NCBI GenBank assembly: GCA_003586115.2
Contig: QVOM02000116.1
Coordinates: forward strand, 28,373,062-28,437,061
Direction of reading: 5' to 3'
Length of the DNA stretch: 64,000 bases
From: Salvator merianae
Lineage: Eukaryota; Chordata; Lepidosauria; Squamata; Teiidae
Of the stretch, positions 34,185 to 46,226 are shown in pieces. The first letter of the stretch is position 1, and the number at the start of each line of letters is the position of its first letter. Both the position numbers and the translations under genes were made by a program. The notes under the pieces were generated by a model. The model was not told the origin of the DNA and ran no database searches. It saw only the letters and a list, made by a program, of their open reading frames with translations.

Positions 34185-37100
34185 GTAAGTGGGCGGTGGG
34201 GATAAACTTGAAACGGCTACTTAGTGGGGAGGGTAGTTGGGCTTAGCCGCTTCAGAAGGGAAATAGTCTGTTGCTAGGGGGCTTGGCTTGGATAGTTGTT
34301 AGGATCGAGCTATCCTCTCCGTCCGCCTTGCTGCTCTTTCGTGTTTTAGGCACAACTGTGAATGAGAACTAGTCTCAGTCCTTCTGTTTCCACTTCGAGC
34401 CCCCGTTTCTGAGTGGTCAGGGGGTGGACTGCTGAATACGTCCTCCCAAGGTAGCCCCTGAGGGAGCAGGATGAGAAATTCAGGCACAGACAGGCCCAGT
34501 CCTTCCGTCCCTGCTCCTAATTGTATTGTGCTTTAAGTCAGGCCTTAGGGAACTTCCATCGTTGCATTCTAGGGTGGGTGCAAGGCAGAACGAGAAGTAA
34601 AAATAAGCAAAGTAATTGTAGACTGAACAGGGCAAAACTGAGATTCTAAGCCAGAAGTTGCTGATGTGGTGCCTTAGTGGCCTTTCCTTCTGCCTAGAAA
34701 ACTTCTGAATCCCTCATTCAGTGCTGGAGAAGGGGAGGATAACCAAACGTTGTAGGCGTCCAAACCATGCTGTCAGAATTGCTGATGTGTACACAGGTCC
34801 CCAGAGAAAGAAGGTCCCATTAAACACAATTTTAGTACAATGCTTTTGATTATTTATTTATTTATTTATTTTAAGACATTTCTATATTGCTTATCATAAA
34901 AGAATCTCAAAGCAGTTTACAAAAAAAAAAAGAAAAAAATAAACATTAAAAATGAAGGTAAAAGCGGAAGTCAGTAGCATGCGTTTTCATATGCTAAGGA
35001 TCCATCCAGATGGGGGGAATATAGTGTCATTATGGTACTGCTATGGTGGGATTGCCACAGGTGTCTGTGGAACCCCCACCATAGCTATGTTATATCCCAT
35101 CTAAAATGTGAGCTATCCTGTTTTGGGAAAGCCCAACTTTGATGGTGGGTTTCCCCAAAATGGCAATATTACATATCTTGTAGATGGAGCCACCATCCTT
35201 GTTCTGGCTATCACATATGTGCATAGGCTAAAAAAGACACTTGAGCATGTGTGGTAGTCACGGTTGTGTGCTTCTGGGTATTTTGCCAGTGAAATACCTG
35301 GATGTGCACGTCAGCAAAAAGCACACAGACAGGCAATAATTCTGGAGGGGCTTTTATCTGGAATATTGCCTGTTGGTGCTATATTTGGTCAGCATCTGGA
35401 GCCAGCCTAAACCTGCTTTATCAGATGCATGAAATATTAGGTGTAACTATCATTTCTAAAATAGTATCTTTCCAAAATAGTGCATCCTTTGTATATTAGG
35501 AATTCAGTTCAAAGAAATGCGGGATTAAAATTCTACTCTCTGACTTGTTTCCTCTATAAACACAAGTTCATTCATTAGCAAGTTCCAGTTCATTCTACAT
35601 ATTTATTTTCATTCTCTTGCTTATTATCCTGAGTTCTTCTGAGTGCTTATTATCCTGAACTCTTTGTTGAAAAATGTTCCTCTTCTGTGTAAAAAACTCC
35701 CAAACCTTACATATTTATTTATTGTTCCAGTCATGCCCATCTTTAAACCCAAGGAGCTCAATATAGTGTTCATGTCCAGTCATCCATTTTTCCCTTTTGC
35801 AAAGCACACTTTAAACTAGATTAAGCTGAGAAGTGGTGATTGGACCAGTGACCTTCACAGCTAAATTACTTAAATCTTTACCTTCTCAACTGCCACTTGG
35901 AATCTTAATCAGCTGCATCTCACACTCACCTGACACTGATGAAAATGAGAGTAAATCTGAGTTTCATTAGTGATGTGCCAAATCTCCCTGAGATTTCTTT
36001 CTTTGTAAAGTGGTTTTGTTCTGCATGCTGCACAATCTTATGACTTATCAGCAGTATTTTGCTGCTGTTATTATCACCTTATATGATAGGACTTCAGGGA
36101 GAGAATTTCCCATCTCCATGATCCACAGAGAATCTGAACCAAGGATAATTGCTTAGCTTCTACTTGCTTCTTTCTTGTTCTCTGAGACATTTGCAGTTCA
36201 TAAGATGTACAGGAGGCGTCTTTATGCTTTGAGTTTAGGTCAGGGAAACTTGTTGTGAAAAAATGGATTTATGAAGCCTGCAGCTTTCTTGATATTGCAT
36301 GGGCAGCATCACAGCTGGAATCCAGAAAAAATGTAGAAATGTAGTTTTTGAATCACTCTCTGAAAGTGACAAGAGAGTTTGGATAGAACTGGGCTATGGT
36401 TTTGTGTGTTCTTTCAGGCATGGAAAAACCTTTTGGTGCTGAGTAGACTTCCTGTAGTCTGTGATAATATAGTATCCGGACACTGAATGTATGTTTTATG
36501 CAGTTTCCCAAGACAAATCAGTTGACTTACAACTTACACATCTTTAGTATCTGTCATTATGACCCTTTTTATTTTAAAAAGTGTTCAGCAAAATACTCTG
36601 CCTGATCTCCGAAGAACATTAATAGATAAGATTGACTTTTAAAATGTAGAATTCATTTGCCCATTTTTATTATCACAAGATTTCCATGCCATTAATTTTT
36701 AGTAAAATAACCTGCCATCCCTTTATTTCTCCCCAAGTCAGCAAAGCATAAAACATTTGTAATTAATTTTGGCGATAAACAGGTTTATGGATTGATAACC
36801 TTTAAAACCTTTGTACTATATTAACTCCTTGTTAAACAAACTGCTGTATTTCACTTATAAGACATGTACAAATTCCTAACTGCTTTTCACTCAACCAGCA
36901 GAATTTTTTCCTTGTAAGAAGCTGCAGCACAGGCAAGCTTAGAGGGAATTTGCTATGCAAGTGTTGACTTTATCAGCAGTTTTCAGAAAATAGAAGATAA
37001 CTGTATCCAGTTTACATTGTTTATATACATTGATGCTAGACTGGCTGCTAATGATGCAGCACGAAAATGCACTTTGTTTACATGATTAACTGTTCTTGCA

Positions 37101-40100
37101 ATTTAACAGTATAGAACAAAACTCTGATCATGACTGCAGTAACCAATAATGTTCTGCTATTTCTGTCTTTTCTTAATCGAAGATTATATGATGTTGCTTT
37201 CCTTCAGTCTTAACAAGTACTGAATGTATATCGTCCTTGTTGGCAAACAAAAAATGTAGCAAAGATGCTTTCAGCAGATAATACTGTTTCTTGTCCAGAA
37301 TAAGCCTTACCACTAGGGATACGCATGAACTAAAAATTGCTGTTTGATACTAATTGAACCAAATACCCCTTTGTTCAAATTTGATTTTTTTTTCTTCAAA
37401 CAGCAAAGTATTTGGTTCAGACACCTTTGATCAAACAGGGTATATTCTCTAGGTTCATTAGATCACCCCTTTGTTTGGTTCGAATTCAAACTGTATTTCG
37501 AACAGGCAGGTTGTTTGCTTTGAACTCGAAGCCTTCAAGTATCCTGCTCAATTTGAACAGCTTTGAACCCTGAACCAGTTTGGGACATCTTTACTTATCA
37601 GTGTTTCAGAACTGCTTCAGATTCCAATGTGAATGGAATGTCGTGGCTGAATGCTTAACCACATGAAATAGTGATAAATGAACTCTGGCGTATCTTGGCT
37701 TACCCTCCAAAAATATCATTAAGAGAAGTATGCCGTTTTGAGATTTGGGACATGCTTGAAGTGATTCTTTAAGTGTCATTGAAAGCAAATGCATAAGGCA
37801 ACGATGGGGAACCTGTAATTTGTCAAATGTTGTCAGACTCCATCTCATTAGTCATGCCAGCTAGGGCTGATGAGAGCTGACATCTAAGAAGATTGGGAGA
37901 ACTGCAGATTCCTCATTCCTGGTTTTAAAATATGTAGGATCCCTTGAGGGAGCCGTCTAATTTAGAACATTGGAGCTACTTTTTTCTTCGTAAAAATTTG
38001 TCTTATTTTATGTATGTGCAAGAGAGAGTAAGTGCTTAAATATTGCTTTGGTCATGGGTGTAATGCGTCTACCCTGCCTGAAAGGTTTGCCTTTGAAGCA
38101 GCAGATTGCATATTATAAACCAGTTTTATTTGAGACAGTGATGGTCCTTGCTCCTACAATTTCCCTTAAAGTAGTAGATTGCCAACTGAAACCTTGATTT
38201 ATTTGGCTGCATAGTGAATTTTCTTTCAGATATGAACCTAAAGCTTGTTTGATGGTTATGTTGAGGCCTAGCAATTATTGCTGAAATGGGGCTGCAAATG
38301 GGTTCTATTTTTGTATAACTCCTCCTTTGCACATTTTGAAGCATGAGTGTAACTATGCAACAAGGTTTTTAGATTTTGCTTTCAACCATAGCAGTTATAA
38401 TATTGTCACAGGTGCTCAAGAAAGCAAGCAACAGTTTGTTCCAGTCAGCATGGCCAAAAGTTGGAAATGTTAGGAATGATAGTTCAGTCATGTCTGTTGT
38501 TGTTAGCTGCTCTTGAGTCAGGTTAAACTCCTGCTGACTGTGTAGGCAAGCGTTCTCTATCTTTACCTGACTTGAATAAGATCTCATAGTTCTCCTAAAG
38601 GCATTCTAGTACTCTCCTTGATAATTACTTAGAATTCCCTTGTCCATTCTTGCCAAGCATATATTTTTTCTAGTTCATCATCTGCTTGTATCATGTGTCC
38701 AAAATGTGATACTCTGTGTCTGTAAGTTTCTACTTACTGATCATTGCTTCAAGGAAGTTGTAAGGTTTCATATAGTTTCATAATGATAAATTGATTCTTC
38801 TGCTATTCATTGTATTCTTAGTAATCACCTACTGATTAATAATTTGAAGCTGTCATATTTTAATGTTTCTCACTGACCAACTTTCACAGCCATGCATTAT
38901 CACAGGAAAGATAATTGTTTTAATTAGTTTGATTCTTTTCAGTGGAATGCCCCTATTCTTCAGGATCTTGTTTAAACAAGCTTGTCATTACCTTCTTACC
39001 TTTGATCAGTCTCATTCTAATTCTCCAGCATGATGTTCATCTTTGTCCACTATATTACCTTTGTCACCATTAGTTATGAATACACAAAACATGCAAGTTG
39101 ACACTACTTTTTTGCCTAGTATATATGCTTAAAAGACATATATGGATGGATGGATCTTGTTTCATGCATTTCCATATTAAGAGTCATTGGCCACACAGTT
39201 GTCATTACGCTCTGCTTTAAAGCCCTTTAACTACAGAAGCAAGTTCATTCAGATATGGGTGTCTGAGAGCACTAGTTGGAGTCATAAGATGATGCATTAA
39301 TGCTCTTTACTGAAATACTTTACTGAAAGAATCAGACAGGTATGTAGGAGGTGGAGCAAGAACATCAGTGATGTCCTTTTGAATTAAATTGTAATAAAAA
39401 GAGGTTTTGGATTGTTCAACAGAGTCTTGGAGCAGGCATGTGAGTTTGTTCATTCTTCATTTCATATGTGTCTATTTAATTTTGGAATGGAAAAGGATGT
39501 GTTGTCTTACTGTCTTTAGATGGGGGCAATGGTCTAATAAAAGTAAATTGCTCTTTGCCTCTAGAAAACCCTTTTGTCTTTCTGGTATCTTAAACTGCTG
39601 CTCTTTTCAGGTGAAGGAGCTGCTGGCAGCAATTATGGCTATACTAACAGTGGGTACAGTGTATATGAGGAAGAAAACGAGAAGTTAACTGAAAGTTTGC
39701 GTTCAAAAGTCAGTGCCATAAAATCAGTAAGTATATCATTACAGCAGTAGCACTGAAATCAATTGAAATACATAATACTTGCTTGCTTGCTTGCTCAGTG
39801 TAGTAGCAATATAGTAATAATTGAGGCTGCTTAATTGAATTCAAAGTATTGCCCATCAGAAAGCACAGTTCACTCATTCATGGAACAAATTCTTCCCCTA
39901 ATTTGTTTGAGCTCCAGCTGCCCTTTTTGGCTAATCAAGATATTAGTTACATGTTGGGATACCAGTGGCTCTTCTTATTTGGCACAGTGTGACTGAGAGT
40001 TGCATTTCCAAGGGACTTACAACTCAAGACGGTCAATTAACAGCTCTGACAATGAACTATCAAACTAAATTGTCCCTGTGCCAATGAAATAACCATAGTT

Positions 40101-42413
40101 AAAGTTTTAATCAAATCCTACAATGAGCTTTGACAAAGACTGCTCAATCATCAAGTCCCCAGAAGTAAAGTAGAGCAGTTCTCACCATTAGGCTCATGTG
40201 ATTTGAACCCTGTTGAGCACAGGCAAGGAATGACATTACAGAACAGAACTTGACATTGTACATTGTAGGGAAGGAATATCTGGTCACAAATTTTTCTTGA
40301 TGGATCATTTACAGTAAACACAGAAATGGAATATGAAGAAAAGAACAGAAAAAGAGCCTCATCTAGTCCAGCAGCCGGATGCTTTTGAAAATCCCATAAG
40401 CAGGACATGAGCATAGTTCCATTTTCCTCACTTATTTTACCAAGGCCCTGGTCATCATAAATTTGTAACATCAGATCACAGTAGCCACTGATAGCCTTGC
40501 CATCTTTCTATTTGTGCTTTCTCAAACCATTGGCGGCCATCATTGGTAGTAACAAATCCCCAAGTTACAGCTTAAATACTATGTTAAAAAAATAATAATA
40601 GTCTTTTGCTAGTTCTAGCTAAGCAATGGAATATTGAATTTGTTAAGCACATCACATCAGTTAATGGAAAAGCTGAATGAAGTAATTTTTTGTAAAACAG
40701 TAAAACTTTGGCTGTAGCTGATACAGACTTTGTGGAACAGAACACAGCAAAGCAAAACAATATACTTCTCCATCTGATAGGAATATCTCTGTGTTTGTTT
40801 TAGTTTTGAGCACCATAAGTGTGCATAAACTAGAATTATTATCTTTCACAAGTTGCCTGTTCCTAAACTGGACTCTTAAGAAAGCATGTTAACTGCACTT
40901 AATATTCCACAAACAGTATACATGGTTTGGTGTGATATAATCCAGTTGGTTGTATGGGTCATAAAATACCTGTCTTCTGATGTTTTACTTACAGCTTTCC
41001 ATTGAAATTGGAACTGAGGTTAAACAACAAAATAAAATGCTGGTTGAAATGGTATGTATATGATTAAAATGTTTATTTGTTGCTAACTCTTAGACAGAGG
41101 AATTTAATTTTCTGATTTAAAGAGCCCTGATGTTGGATGTGTAGTTGTTCTTTCTCTCTTTAGAGCAGTGGTTCTGAGACTGCAGGCCTTCATGTTTCTG
41201 CACACTTCCAGCCCACCGTTTCCAGTGGGGTTGGTATGGAGTATGGAATGCTGGGAACTGTTGTTCAGAAACATCTGGCGGACCACAGCTTGGGAATCAT
41301 TGTTTTAAAGCATTCACTGGTTTTGAATTCTGTCAAGAAGCATGCTTTTCTTACGTATTAGAGTTCTGCAAATGAGGCTTCTGATAGTGATGTGGAGAAT
41401 CCCAACTATTGGATTCACAAACACAGAACGGGAAAACCAGAGAATCCAGTTTTTTCAGAACTTGCTTACTGTGAGAATCAATTACAACTTTAACAACTGT
41501 GTATGCATAAGGAGATATGACTAAACGTACAGTATGACAGCAAACATCTGTAACAAGTCATATAGAAAAAGAAAAGAAGGGATTCAGAAATATATATCCA
41601 AATATCAATGTACTCAGTCTAATGCAAATTCTAGAACTGAATTCATTTAGTATAAAATGAAATTTAAAAATATACTAATGAAGAATATCTATTTTTAAAA
41701 TGTTAATGCAGGAAATTAAATAAATGTCCAAATATTTGTCAGTTTACTATGGTACTGGTGGTTCTAATTGCACATCTTCATCCCCAATGAACAGACTTTA
41801 AACAACAGACAGACTAAATATATATGAGCTTTCTTTTGCTTTTCCAAATATGTGGTGATGTAATCAAACCTTTGTTGCATAGCTGTAAATGCATGTAAGG
41901 GTTGTACATATAGCACTGTTGTAAAACAATACAGTACTGCTGTCAGCCAAATGTGTTTTGAAGTCTCAGAAGTCTTCAGTGGCAACTTTCAGCTGGATCC
42001 TAGAATACTTTTACTGGAGTACTTGGTGATGATGAAGGTCTCAAAATCATTCAGTGTAGGGAACAGAATGAGGCCTTGAATTGGTTTTTTTATTTTATTT
42101 TTTTAGTCCTGATCACAGAATCGTAGATTTATGGAGCTGTGAAAGTCAAAGGAACTTCAAGAACCAACTAGTCCAAACTGAATTGTCACATGCTGTGAAA
42201 GCACAAAAATGCTTGTGTCCGAAGACTAATTACGTATGCATTTCTTTTAAACTGTAGGACAATGATTTTGATTCAACATCAGGATTTCTTGGTGCAACAA
42301 TGGGTAGACTGAAAACTCTCTCAAGAGGAAGTCAGACAAAACTCTTATGCTATATGATGCTCTTCTCACTGTTTGTCTTTTTTGTAATTTACTGGATTAT
42401 TAAACTGAGGTGA
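34166..42413 (+). CDS. BET1: BET1, Golgi/ER vesicle SNARE (whole gene, four coding exons)
   Basis: Joining 34166-34184, 39611-39726, 40995-41051 and 42258-42413 gives 348 nt: 115 residues plus a stop. The product starts MRRAGLGEG and ends with IIKLR, as in human BET1 (118 aa). It is a Qc-SNARE of ER-to-Golgi COPII vesicles, working with STX5, GOSR2/GOSR1 and SEC22B/YKT6. The SNARE helix spans about residues 33-90. The zero-layer glutamine is Q57 in the KQQNK segment, judged by alignment with SNAP-25. A C-terminal anchor covers about 93-112. All introns are GT-AG with matching phases. The protein is three residues shorter than human in the Gly/Tyr-rich N-terminal stretch. The neighbouring ACAD gene converges from the right. 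Identification is near certain. Confidence 0.97.
34850..34945 (-). repeat. L2/SINE-type tail, minus strand, in BET1 intron 1
   Basis: (ATTT)n at 34853-34873 is followed by 'acatttctatattgcttat' and 'caaagcagtttacaaaaaaa'. This is the reverse complement form of the L2-type tail ('taaaccgctttg...atatagaaat'). Body not delimited. Confidence 0.55.
34995..35205. repeat. Possible palindromic MITE in BET1 intron 1
   Basis: 'ccatccagatgggggga' at the left and 'ttgtagatggagccacc' at the right are loosely inverted. 'gctatggtgggattgccaca' and 'cccccaccatagctatg' form an inner inverted repeat. The ends are not sharp. Confidence 0.4.
35300..37310. other. BET1 intron 1, unremarkable
   Basis: AT-rich intronic DNA with no supported exon, RNA gene or element. 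Confidence 0.4.
37314..37593. mobile_element. Non-autonomous hAT element (TAGRGATGTGC family), copy 2, in BET1 intron 1
   Basis: The start TAGGGATACGCATGAAC and the reverse complement of the end TAAAGATGTCCCA are inverted. The flanks CTTACCAC (37306-37313) and CTTATCAG (37594-37601) agree at six of eight bases, consistent with an aged hAT target duplication. The interior repeats 'gaac/gttc' motifs like the copy at 7974. Confidence 0.7.
38490..39065 (-). mobile_element. BovB/RTE LINE fragment, minus strand, in BET1 intron 1
   Basis: Reverse-complement frames give the region downstream of the reverse transcriptase. Near 38880-38925 they read like the conserved '(I)VFSIVMYGCESW' segment of BovB ('cttccttgagg', 'catgcattatcacaggaaag'). 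Frameshifts abound. The copy is an inactive internal fragment. Confidence 0.6.
39611..39726 (+). CDS. BET1: BET1 coding exon 2
   Basis: Acceptor 'ctcttttcag' before 39611 and donor GTAAGT at 39727. It encodes residues from the split glycine (7) to Ser45, including the [10 protein letters not shown] segment and the conserved [15 protein letters not shown] start of the SNARE region. Confidence 0.95.
40335..40500 (-). repeat. CR1-like fragment, minus strand, in BET1 intron 2
   Basis: 'agcctcatctagtccagcag' and 'cacagtagccactgatagcc' are phrases of CR1-type 3' regions in reverse complement. Short and diverged. Confidence 0.6.
40995..41051 (+). CDS. BET1: BET1 coding exon 3
   Basis: Acceptor 'ttacttacag' and donor GTATGT at 41052. 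Its 57 bases encode residues 46-64 (LSIEIGTEV...VEM) with the zero-layer glutamine. Confidence 0.95.
41166..41302. mobile_element. Short Charlie-type hAT MITE in BET1 intron 3
   Basis: The start CAGTGGTTCTGAGACTG and the reverse complement of the end CAATGATTCCCAAGCTG are the common hAT-Charlie termini. The flanks CTTTAGAG and TTTTAAAG match at six of eight bases. Length is 137 bp. Confidence 0.75.
42105..42185. repeat. CR1-related fragment in BET1 intron 3
   Basis: 'gatcacagaatcgtagattt' followed by 'caactagtccaaact' matches the 'atcatagaatcatagag...catctagtccaa' motif of amniote CR1-related repeats. It stops about 70 bases before exon 4. Confidence 0.5.
42258..42413 (+). CDS. BET1: BET1 coding exon 4 with stop
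   Basis: Acceptor 'aactgtag' before 42258. It encodes residues 65-115: the second half of the SNARE helix, the conserved [14 protein letters not shown] segment and the membrane anchor, then TGA at 42411-42413. Confidence 0.96.
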   Translation, partial: DNDFDSTSGFLGATMGRLKTLSRGSQTKLLCYMMLFSLFVFFVIYWIIKLR

Positions 42414-42705
42414 TAACTAATTCCCAACTATGTGGTTATTTGTGCCCTACCAGAGGTCTTGGGAAGGTCTTTGTGAAAAATGATATCTTTTCTGCTCAGT
42501 GTATTAAGTATTAATGCATCAGAATTCTTAATATTTAATCATGCCAGAAACATTTCTATTTTAATGCCCTTGTTTTGTAGGGTGATGAAACTGGAAGCAT
42601 ATTTTGGGGGGTGGTCTCTAATTAACATTACAAGTGGTAGAAGCTTTTATTAAAAGCTTTTACTAAAAGCAGCTGTCTTTTGTACTTTATACTGCTTTTT
42701 CTATC

Positions 42706-42711
42706 AATAAA
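42706..42711 (+). terminator. BET1 polyadenylation signal
   Basis: Canonical AATAAA about 290 bases after the BET1 stop codon, followed by a T/G-containing stretch. It is the first canonical signal downstream of the stop, so a 3' UTR of about 0.3 kb is likely. Confidence 0.65.
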
Positions 42712-42713
42712 TA

Positions 42714-45700
42714 ACTTGGCATTTGGTTCTATGATACTGAGTTAAAAAAATAAAAAAACAGAAGATGTGATTTTGCCAAAGCTCAGGACTGCTTAAGCTT
42801 CATTGTTTCTAGAGCATAGATGGGCATGTGCTTAACATTGCCTGGCTTGTGTCTGTAGCAGATTGTTCATTTTGCTAGTGAGAATTTCTATCAATCTGAA
42901 TATAAAATTGTCCAGAACTACCTTAAAAAAAGATGGGAGAGTCTTAAGAATAGGCAGATAACATTAAACTTCAAAATTTTGTGCCTCAGGATCCCCATTT
43001 TTATTAGAATGGTTAATGTGCCTCCAGTGGAATTAACCTTGGAGGTCACCATGTCCAGTTCTGTGCTCTGCTGATTCAGGAAACTCATGAAAGTACAAGT
43101 AGGCTTCCAGTTTCTACTTTAAAATGCCCGATTCAAGAAAACCCTCCACCTTCTATATCAGTCTCCTCCACTATCAAACAGCTCATACCTTCAATTCTAA
43201 ATTGTCTTCTCATTTCTTTGGGCATTATGATCTGTAACAGTGAACAAATTTGTTCCGTCATTTGTGAGAAGCCCTTCAGATTGTGAAAACAGCTTTTGCA
43301 TTACTTCTGAAATAATTTTGCCTCCATAATTACACTCCATTCTGAGAGCCCTTCTGCACAGGACTTAGTCTCCAGGCCTGCTGTCTTTGTAACCTTCTGC
43401 CAAACCCCTTCCAGTTCAGTGTCCCAACCGTGCAGATGAGTACTGATCAGGGCTCAAGAGTGCGATTAATACTTGTGAGCTAGAGGCTGTATGCTGCTGA
43501 CTGGCTCTGTTTTTGTTTTTTGTTTTCCTAATCCCTCTAAATCCTTTCTAAGTATTCTGTTGCCAGGTCAATTACCATCTATCGCTCTGTTTATGCATCT
43601 ACTACTTCTTATTTAAATATAGAACTTCCTTCGCAAATGCATTGTGTTAGTACTGGCTCTGTTCTTCATCCAGTTGGTATTTTCTTGAACTTTTGTTTCT
43701 GCCTGCAATTCTATAGTTACCTATTGTGTTGTACTGCAGATTAGTATGCAGACAATTAATGCTGTTAAGATAAATTAATCAGAAGTGTTAGAATCTAGGT
43801 GAAGGGATTATGTGAAGTAAACACAGCCATAGCACTTGAGATACCTACCCTTACAAGTTTATTTTTATTATTCAAATACTACTATGCCATGATTCTCAGC
43901 TGCAGCCTGAAATGGGATCTGAATGCAGTTCACCATTGCATTCTGAAAATGACATTTTGATGCTTAAACAATGAAAAAAGAAGTCTTTTTTTAACTTGTA
44001 CATTTACTTTCCCAACAATCCTGAGAGGTAATTCTAGCTTGAGCCAAGGCTACCAGAATATGCAGTAGTCTAAATAGGGAAACAAAAGGAAGCATAGTCT
44101 AGTCTCAAGCTCCCATTAAGAGGCTGTGCTTTCTGACGCCCAAGAAAATGCCAAGGCAAGAGAAGAAGAAAACTCTGTTCATCAACCAATAAAAGAACAG
44201 CCTGTTTCTCTGCTTGTCCTCCTCTTTTGCCACCATTTGCTTTCCCTTCTTAATATGTTTGGCCTGCAGCCTGGTGCTCTCATCTGTTTTAACATCCATT
44301 TTTAGAAAGTGTTAGAGATTTGTTTCTGCTAATACACCGTGGTAACATATGGTAGCAGATGGGCATGTGTGGCAGTTCATTAGGGTACTCAGAGAAGGCA
44401 CTGTTGCTATATGAGTGGGCTTTCAACAGTCTATCTTGCAGGAGGCATTTAGCAGAACTAAGAGATCTCAGCCAAGCACATTCTCATTTCTACTTTTGCT
44501 GCTTCAGGGAAACACAGACTGCTGGATAGAGCAAGCAAGGACAAACTCTGTTCTATTGCTTTGTCCTTTTGCCCAAGAGCATATTCCTTTACTCTCAATT
44601 TTGCCTTGTGCTCACTTACTCATTTGAGGCAAGTTTCCCTCTTGTAAAGAATCAGACAGAGAAATCTATATGCATTTGCGTCACCTTTTACCAATTAGGT
44701 TTACATATCAGGTGATTACTGGCATAAAAAGTCCTACTGGAGTCCAAACTATACTTAAGAGAGACCACTGAAAGATGAATTCCCCTAAAAAACCCTCACT
44801 TCCAATTGTCAAGTTAACAGAGGTTGACATTGATGAAAAAGTCCAAGGCTGCATAGGCTGAGTGGCAAGAACTATCCTGATGGATTAACCCAAATCTACA
44901 TAGTATATAATGTGAGAATGTTGGGGGTCAGTGAGTACTTGTAGGGGAAGCAGTGAAACTGCTCAATCCGAGTCGGGTCATGCAAGTGATGTTCCTAAGA
45001 TACTTTAAACAACTTCCATTTGTGTCAACCCTTTTCTTGCCTGTGCTGTCTTATTAATAAAACTAATGAAGTATTCCCTCACCTCTTTGGTTACTACCCT
45101 TACCAGCCTAATCTGATGAATGTTACTAGAAAGAGTGACAGCTTTAACCAGCTATTGCAAAGCAGAACAAATGGCTAGGATGCACAATGTATAAACAATA
45201 CATAATTGTTTATTAACAGTGAATGTATTTGTTATTCTTAAACTGTCAGCATTGCAGTTTTCTAGTGATAATGTACATTCCTTGGCAGATAGATGGCTTT
45301 GATTTTGCTTGATACAATGTAAGAACTTCCAAGTTAGTTATTACAAAGAGGTCTTATTTAGCTTAGTATAAAGCTCATTTTATATTTAACCAATCCCACT
45401 TTTTGATTGTTGGGTCCAGTAACAAATTACACTAATTTGGACAGCCAGATGGAATTCTGGAAGATTGTTCCATAACAAAAGTCTTTGAATTATCTATTTT
45501 AATTGCTTTTGTGCTGAAAACTGCTCTACAAATAAATTTAGATAATTATGCTAGAGGGTCCTTGATATGCGTTGTGCACATTAAGAAGATGTGCAATCAA
45601 TACTTAGTTGCTGCAAAGATCCCTAAACCTGATTCAGAAGTTTAAGAGACTACTGTCTGAAGTTTTTAATATATGATAAGGATATGAAGGCCTTCATCTC

Positions 45701-46135
45701 ACCCATGTAAAGATTCATTTAAATTATTATTTTTTTTAAAATAGGACAATTTGACTCTCATACAATTAAAAGTAGACCTTGAAAATTTCTAAATAAAATC
45801 AAATAATTTAGAATACAGTGGAAAGAGATAAGTAGTTGTAGTATTTACTGTTAAATGTTGTTCTTGACATGTTTTAAGATTTCTTATTTTTTAAGGACAG
45901 GTGGATCACAAGAGTCAATATTCTTGCCAAATAATGTTTGTAGTAAAATAAGGCACCCATGCATATTCATTTGTTAATAGCTTATAAAATACTGCACCAC
46001 CATGTCTTATTACAAAATTTCAAGTGGGTTGAATACTTTCATTTGGTATTCTTTTCCCATGTCGGATTTTCACATGTTGGATAAGCTATTGGATTTTTAA
46101 AAAATATAAGCAAAAGTTGGTATGTTCCACAAAAA
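42714..46135. other. BET1-ACAD convergent intergenic region
   Basis: About 3.4 kb separating two genes that read toward each other. It includes a diverged CR1-like antisense piece near 43015-43330 ('ggaggtcaccatgtccagtt', 'gcattacttctgaaataatt') and a possible truncated Harbinger-like end at 43348 ('gcccttctgcacagga'). No exon was found. The ACAD 3' UTR must occupy the right part; a possible ATTAAA signal on the minus strand lies near 45664-45669. Confidence 0.5.
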
Positions 46136-46226
46136 TTACTTCTTTGGTAAGATGTCCATGTACTTGCATATAATGGAGAGCATAACTTCATCAGCACCAG
46201 CTCCAATTGACAGCAGTCTTGAGTCT
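46136..46226 (-). CDS. ACAD last coding exon
   Basis: Acceptor 'gtcctggtag' before 46226. It encodes [20 protein letters not shown] then KYMDILPKK and TAA at 46138-46136. The position equivalent to the MCAD base Glu376 is alanine in GAGA, consistent with the alternative base in exon c. The preceding intron is about 6 kb and repeat-rich. Confidence 0.92.
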
